From Hirudo medicinalis (taxonomy: Eukaryota > Annelida > Clitellata > Hirudinida > Hirudinidae), in the NCBI GenBank assembly GCA_011800805.1, contig MPNW01000093.1:126297-190296 (forward strand): a DNA stretch of 64,000 bases, given 5' to 3'. The first letter of the stretch is position 1. Every line of letters begins with the position of its first letter. Below the pieces are notes generated by a model. The model saw nothing but the letters and a program-made list of their open reading frames with translations, had not been told where the DNA came from and did not search any database. The translations under genes were made by a program, and so were the position numbers. Below are positions 58,287 through 64,000 of the stretch, in pieces.

Positions 58287-59190
58287 TAACATTTTATTCA
58301 CTACTGAACTCAGATGGTTGTCAGTTGTAACAATTCTATTGTTAATCTACAACTTTCGACGTCGTTCAAATATTTGAATTTGTATGGTTGTTGTTTATTT
58401 ATTTGTTTCATCAATTTTATTATTCACAACCAACCAACCAGTTTCAGTCCGACGAACCATCTCTTTTGAATTCATAGTCAGCCCCTTAAAAGTACTTAAA
58501 ACCCTATTAACGTGATGACATTCACACATTAATACGATTTATAAACAATTTGAAACAATCGAACTTAGTAGAACTAAGACTAAAAATATGTTTCTTAATT
58601 GAGGAATATCTTCTTAATTCCTTAAAATGCCATTATTAACTTAAATTACAGTGGTCTTCAAGGATTGTCCCCTTCACTTTAATTTTATTTTTAAAAGCCT
58701 TCAGGGCCGCCGACAGAAATTTCGAACCCCTCGACACAGCGGCCCTCAAACCATTTTTACTTTTAAAAATTTGTCATAATAATATTATAAGCTCATATTT
58801 GTCGATATCGACTCTGTTTAAAACAATTGTTTTCGTTATTGCAAAAATGCGGTTATAATAGCGAAAATATTTCTATGGCTGACTAGGTCTGGTAGTAATA
58901 TCGTTACGTAGGCATAATTTATAAACTTCACATAACTGATTATAATATTTTTAAGACCCGGAGGTGCCCTAAAGAATTGCCGGGTCCCTGAGCAATTGTC
59001 CCTCCCGCTCCGCAAGTACTTTATTCCATCAGATGAGTGCCAAATATATCAAATACCCAAATTATTTATGCAATAAATACAACATTATTTTTTGCTTTTT
59101 CTGACTTTGGAATCTGAATTTGAGGTCCGAATTCTCTTTCTGACATCAACCCTGGTAGAAACGGATTCGGTCAGATTTTGAACCGATTTG
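57851..59190. other. Intergenic with (ATT)n microsatellite
   Basis: ATT triplets at about 58,238-58,285; otherwise AT-rich with no supported exon. Confidence 0.4.
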
Positions 59191-59192
59191 AT

Positions 59193-59395
59193 GCGTGCAT
59201 GTTGGCTTTTGGGCTGCGTTCCTGCGTGCGGCGGTAATGGCAACAGTCGTAACGTGTCGTGTTCGCAACCCAGCTTGAGAGCCAGAGAGCGCCCTCGGGT
59301 AGGGGCGCTGTATAAATGGCAGATCGATTAAAAATGCCTTCACATCCCACTCGGATGCATAAGTCACTTAAAAGATCGGTTAAATACAAATTATT
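59193..59395 (+). mobile_element. tRNA-derived SINE, 'cttcacatcc' subfamily
   Basis: GCGTGCATGTTGGCTTTTGG head, GGCGGTAATGGCAACAGTCG, B box GTGTTCGCAACCC, CGCCCTCGGGTAGGGGCGCT, then CTTCACATCCCACTCGGATG and a tail like those at 11.9 and 39.3 kb. Confidence 0.75.
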
Positions 59396-59651
59396 TATTA
59401 AATTCCCAACACATCCGATGATTAAATTTGTTTATTCAATCAGTTTATCCTTCAAACAGCGGCAGTTTTACATCCTCAATCGTTATCAAACAAATTTATT
59501 GTTACTTCAATCTGAAAGCTATTTAATTAATTATTTTGTAATTGGTAATCATGCAATAAATCGATTAAGTTATTTAATCGATCAATTACTTTCAGACATG
59601 GAGTATACCACTTATAAATGTTATTGTCAGATCTTTTGCTTTCACCAACTA

Positions 59652-59708
59652 CACCTCACTATGTTCTATAACTATGTACCTCACTATGTTCTATAACTAT
59701 GTACCTCA
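59652..59708. repeat. Tandem duplication of a 27-bp unit
   Basis: Two full copies of a unit containing CCTCACTATGTTCTATAACT, plus a partial third, at the edge of the candidate exon that starts at 59,710. Confidence 0.8.
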
Positions 59709-59709
59709 C

Positions 59710-59824
59710 CTTTGTCAGAAAGCGACCTCATTTTGAACAAATCCTCGATGACGGCATGGATGTAGGCAGTCTGCTGGTAATTGGAAAGGCTCTTCAGCTC
59801 AGGATTGTCTCTTACAACTTCCAT
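59710..59824 (-). other. Candidate minus-strand coding exon, product unknown
   Basis: Reading down from an ATG at 59,824 gives MEVVRDNPELKSLSNYQQTA then YIHAVIEDLFKMRSLSDK, ending at a good donor (AAAG|GTGAGG). The composition looks like real protein and the donor is strong, but I do not recognise the family and found no partner exon that joins in phase. It may be a lone exon of a gene with distant exons, or chance. Confidence 0.3.
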
Positions 59825-59944
59825 AAACTTATCATCCGGTCAATCTAACGAGTTGCCCATCGGTGTGATTTCTGCCATTGCAATCCGTACAGTCGTTTCC
59901 GGTTTGGACTACCACAACTTCCTTCGTGTGTGTCCACTCCTCAT

Positions 59945-59995
59945 CTCTCCATCAACTCCATCAACTTCATCAACTTCATCAACTTCATCAACTGA
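59945..59995. repeat. 9-bp tandem repeat (CATCAACTT)
   Basis: About five copies of CATCAACTT/CATCAACTC in intergenic sequence. Confidence 0.85.
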
Positions 59996-59999
59996 AGCA

Positions 60000-61529
60000 G
60001 CGATCTCAAACTCAACATCCCCAAACATATCTGCACCAGTTGCTCATTCACGAACGAATGATAGATCTCAAAAAGTATCACCACTTACAACATTCAACAA
60101 ACAACCAATCACAAGTCCCCATCACCTCATTCACCTCCGCTGCTTATGAGATCATCTTCGTTCAACTTCCATCATTAACTTGCTCCAATCCACAAATCAT
60201 CCTCACGTACCGAGGTCTTCAAAGGCTTCAGCAACCTCCTCAACCCCATTCCAAGTCATCCTGGACTTATAATCCGTTTGAAAAGTTTTATTTAGAGACA
60301 CATCATTTCAAGGTGAACTTTTGAGATTCAAGAAAAGAATAATAAACTTCTGTTGATCCATCTGGTGATGGATGCATTATTTATGTGGATTGGTGAATGG
60401 ATGCATGTAAGTATTAGTGTGCATTGGATTGGTGAATGGATGCATCGATGAACGTTCCTTTGCAAGAAAAAAAGGAACTTTATATGTTCGCGGCACGGTT
60501 GCAATGAAAATCAAGTATTAGTATTTATTTATTCATTTATTAAATTTCAGTTCGTCCCAACAATAAAGTTTATTTCATTGTTCGAATGATCTTTACGAGT
60601 AACACTCGTACCTGAATAGATTATGTTAATGAGCTCCTCATAAATTATGTTAATTTCCTTAAATTTATAAAATTTCCTTAGCACCAACAAGTCTTCCAAG
60701 GTTTCTGAAGCGATTCTCGGAAACGCCACGCGTAATGCGAATAAAATCGTTTACAATCTGTCTCAATCAATGCAAACATAAATTATGATGATGAGCTTCA
60801 TTAAAAATGCATGTGGGTGGAAACTTTTAAAATTCAGCGAATCGGAGGACGTTTCGTCAACACCTGGAGGGTGCACACCTTCAGCTTTTGAAGACGAAGC
60901 TCACAGGTCACCGAAGAATTTCAAGAATCGACGGACATCCGTGAAGAAAATCCTTGAAATGAATTACTTTACAGCTTCATGTTCGTGTCAATTTACGTAA
61001 TTTGGAATCGACCACCAAGGGAGAAGCTTGCAATTAGAACAAAATGAATGCTCGAAAGTGTTGATTAATTGAATGAGATGCACTCGGTTCTTATTTAAGA
61101 GACTGGTGCTCCTCACGTGTCCACGTGTCGGATAACTGGAGTTTCATGCGGTGAGATGTTATTTTCAAGTTATTTGGAATCACATCTGTTTTACGCTGTG
61201 TAAATTTCATCACATTAAACGGGATTGCATGTATGCTCGTGAAGTTATTCGTTACTTTGTGATAAGCTCGAGAATGTAAATGGCTCATATTGCATCTATG
61301 TTGCAAACCATCCGGAAATAAACACGAATGTTGAAGAAATAAATATTTTGATGATGTAATTATAAAGGTTGAATGGGTGAATGAAAATATTTTTCACGAA
61401 CGATGATGAGAATGATTCTCTTTTTAAAGTTCTGGAAACATCTCGCTGCAAATCGACAAACAGCTCTTCTGCTGATCGTCTGAGATCGTCTTCGTCATGA
61501 AAAGAACGACATCACGTGACTGAGGAAAC
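60000..61529. other. Intergenic, 5' of the Shaw-type channel
   Basis: No firm gene. A minus-strand frame at about 60,729-60,616 (with TLEDLLVLRKFYKFKEINII) ends at a donor-like GTACGAG but has no phase-compatible partner. The channel promoter or 5' UTR should lie in the last few hundred bases. Confidence 0.35.
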
Positions 61530-62388
61530 ATGTCCGACGTGGACAACAGAATCACTTTGAACATCGGAGGTATTCGACATGAGACCTACAAAGCCACACT
61601 TAAAAAAATTCCCGCCACTCGCCTCTCACGTCTGACCGAGGCATTGGCCAACTACGATCCAGTCCTAAACGAGTATTTCTTTGACAGACACCCAGGTGTC
61701 TTTGCACAAATCCTCAATTATTACAGAACAGGCAAACTTCACTACCCAACCGATGTTTGTGGTCCTTTGTTTGAAGAAGAACTTGAGTTCTGGGGCTTGG
61801 ATTCCAATCAGGTTTGTCGAGTATTGTTGAGGAAAAAGTTTGCTTTTATGAAAAATAAAAATTAACTTGAATTTATTTACTTTAATTACTAATATTATTT
61901 TTACCATTTTTATTTCTTTGTGTTGCTTCGACATTTGCAGATCATTCGTGCACATTAATTCCTTGAATATGAATTCATCTTCCATACTTTTGTAACAAAT
62001 CTCCTTAAATTTGCCGACCTCGAAAAACAATTTTTCAGATTTAATTTTTAAATAAAATTATTAAATACAATAAATTATAAAATGATGATTCAGCATCAAT
62101 GCCAAAACACAGTTGAAAAAACCTGATTGATTTCCGAAGTTCAAATTGTTTTCATCTCAGGTTGAACCATGTTGTTGGATGACCTACACGACGCACAGAG
62201 ACACGAGAGAAACTCTTCAAATCCTCGACCGGTTGGATTTGGACAGCGACAAACCAACAGACGAGGAAATCATGAAAAGGTTTGGTCTCGAAGAAGAATT
62301 CAGAACAGGCAGTTTAAATTGCTGGCAGAAAATGAAACCGAAAGTGTGGCTACTTTTCGAAGAACCAAATTCCTCCGTGGCAGCCAAA
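61530..62388 (+). CDS. Shaw/Kv3-type voltage-gated K+ channel, N-terminal part (runs off the window)
   Basis: Two exons, 61530-61811 and 62161-62388, joined in phase 0 (170 codons). Exon 1 encodes the T1 tetramerisation (BTB-like) domain: [40 protein letters not shown] and [20 protein letters not shown]. Exon 2 begins [20 protein letters not shown], with the His/Cys/Cys zinc site typical of non-Shaker T1 domains, and closes with [20 protein letters not shown], the conserved lead-in to S1 in Shaw channels. A strong GTAAGT donor follows at 62,389. The membrane segments are not in the remaining 1.6 kb, so they lie beyond the right edge. The start [14 protein letters not shown] is the only ATG close enough to the T1 domain. 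Frame continuation past 61,811 in exon 1 is intronic. Confidence 0.92.
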
Positions 62389-63860
62389 GTAAGTGATTTA
62401 CACCGAGTTGAAGCACTTGGAGCGAGAAGTATTTGTGTCTTCAAATCCACGATGAGAGTTGGTTTGTAGTTGCATAAAATATTTACATCATGGCGTAATA
62501 ATTCGGACGAAGTTTAATGGGAGGATAATAAAGACGAATTAGGTGGACACTGTCGTTAAGCAACGTTTTGCTAATGGACTCCTCCTACGTCCAGCGTGAG
62601 CAGCAGCCCATCAACCAATCCTTTTCAACAACCAAAATATCAACCATTCAGTTTCATCAGCCAAAATATCAACTAATCCGAAAAGCAGCCAATCCAAAGT
62701 TCATTTCTCAAATTCACTCATTAAATTTTCTTCTTCGAAAGGAGATCGTTTTTTTTGCGCAGGCAGTTTAAAAGTGGACTTAAATTTAAAGGCAGCCTAC
62801 AATGTGTTATGCAGCACTGCAGGTGAGCCTCAGACAACAATCAATAAGCAGGTCTCCTATCCACAGATACTTTGTGCCATTCAAACCTGAAATTTCAACT
62901 AATCCGCCATTCTATCTCCTTTAATCTGATTATCTAAGTGAAATGATCACATTTAATAATTTGATTTTTCTGTTTATTAATTCGGAAATGACGTGCTGTG
63001 ACGAATCAGACTAAAATTCTTTTTTAATCTTTTATGTTTTCGATTAATTTGAAACTCCTTGAAAAGATTTAATGGTTGAACGAATGAATGAGTGGAAGAA
63101 GGAATGAATTAATTAACCGAGTGAAGCTGCAACTTAAAACGCTCGACGTCGAAAAGTGAGTTTGCAAAACAGGGAAAACAAAACAGGTGGTCGACATCCA
63201 ACAATGGAATTAACACCAAGCACGTGACGTAGAATATTTCCAAAGATGAATTCCACGAATTCGAAGCAATTTCGTTCCAACTCAAAGAACAAAAACAAGG
63301 AAAAATACTCAAAGAACCACACCAGTGAAACATGGCAGGCAAGTCACGTGTTCATGTTCCTAGTCCTGATTGGTCGAAAAGTTTTTAACGTCCGATTGTT
63401 TTCGAGAGATAAGATAAACAGTGGATCACGTGATGACGAGGAATCAGTGGTTGTCATGGTTATGAAATGTCTTCTGGGCACGAATGAAACGTTCTGAATA
63501 AATGGCGTAAGTAAACACGGAGAAGGAAGAAGAATTCACGGATGGATGTGAATAGTTGTGACGGTTTACGGTTGTGACGGTGAACAGAAATAATCATAAA
63601 TATAAATAAAATAATTATTGTTGTACGATCTAGGTTGAACTAGGTTGTACGATCATCATGCTCCACTTAAGTAAAACTTTATCCACTCGAATGATCACGC
63701 GGATATGCTCGAATGAATTGGACTTCTCTAATTTAATAATGAAGTCGTCTTCATGGTGTGACGTCATCCAGAAGAATTTCTGAATGTCAAAAGGGAATCG
63801 AAATGTGAAATTGCATGATAAACAATGCATGAAGTGCACGGTGATGTGAATGAATGATGC
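62389..63860 (+). other. First part of the next Shaw-channel intron
   Basis: No exon resembling the S1-S6 segments is seen before the window ends. A few Ser/Lys-rich frames occur but are not supported. Confidence 0.5.
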
Positions 63861-63874
63861 ATGATTTGAATGAA

Positions 63875-64000
63875 GTGCATGAGTTCGATGGATGAGTGCA
63901 TGAGTTCGATGGATGAGTGCATGAGTTCGATGGATGAGTGCATGAGTTCGATGGATGAGTGCATGAGTTCGATGGATGAGTGCATGAGTTCGATGGATGA
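63875..64000. repeat. 21-bp minisatellite running off the window
   Basis: About six copies of GAGTGCATGAGTTCGATGGAT, nearly identical, still continuing at the last base. It lies in the presumed intron of the Shaw channel gene. Confidence 0.95.

Overview
The window is nuclear DNA of an AT-rich invertebrate animal. Genes are split by short GT-AG introns (about 50-500 bp, one of about 4.3 kb). Between them lie microsatellites, tRNA-derived SINEs, hAT transposon remnants and decayed retroelements. Gene content (mitoribosome, intraflagellar transport, erg and Shaw K+ channels, E2F, tetraspanin, globin-X-like globin, CARD and death-domain proteins) fits a bilaterian, probably a lophotrochozoan such as an annelid or mollusc. 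That placement is inference. No bacterial or viral gene block is present.

Layout. 0.2-2.2 kb (+): MRPS22, complete. 2.3-3.9 kb (-): CARD plus a caspase-like domain that appears to lack its catalytic residues. 5.3-11.5 kb (-): a protein of about 1,870 residues with ankyrin repeats, a long disordered middle and a C-terminal death domain. 13.2-16.6 kb (-): IFT54/TRAF3IP1. 20.5-25.5 kb (+): globin with a large intron holding a 564-bp assembly gap, satellite arrays and an R2-like retroelement fossil. 30.7-32.2 kb (+): RRP1. 32.3-36.5 kb (-): a complete erg-type KCNH channel without the N-terminal PAS/eag domain. 37.0-39.7 kb (-): E2F factor. 40.4-47.6 kb: a transposon-rich island (Ty3/gypsy tail and LTR-like region, hAT element with TIRs, ZMYM/hAT-like scraps, SINE, one arm of a dispersed inverted repeat, second hAT remnant). 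48.5-50.3 kb (-): tetraspanin. 50.3-61.5 kb: gene-poor, with minisatellites, the second inverted-repeat arm, a non-LTR fossil and a SINE. 61.5 kb to the right edge (+): first two coding exons of a Shaw/Kv3 channel that continues outside.

Exon joins were derived by reading splice sites and checking phase. For MRPS22, ANK-death, globin, RRP1, KCNH and tetraspanin the summed coding length is a multiple of three. In the CARD gene and in IFT54 the reading frame is broken at one place each, in both cases a run of nine A on the coding strand where eight would restore the frame. The strongest biological lead is the side-by-side, same-strand pair of death-fold genes (CARD-pseudocaspase and ankyrin-death-domain), which may belong to one signalling pathway. 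The genes otherwise look functionally unrelated, as is usual in animal genomes.
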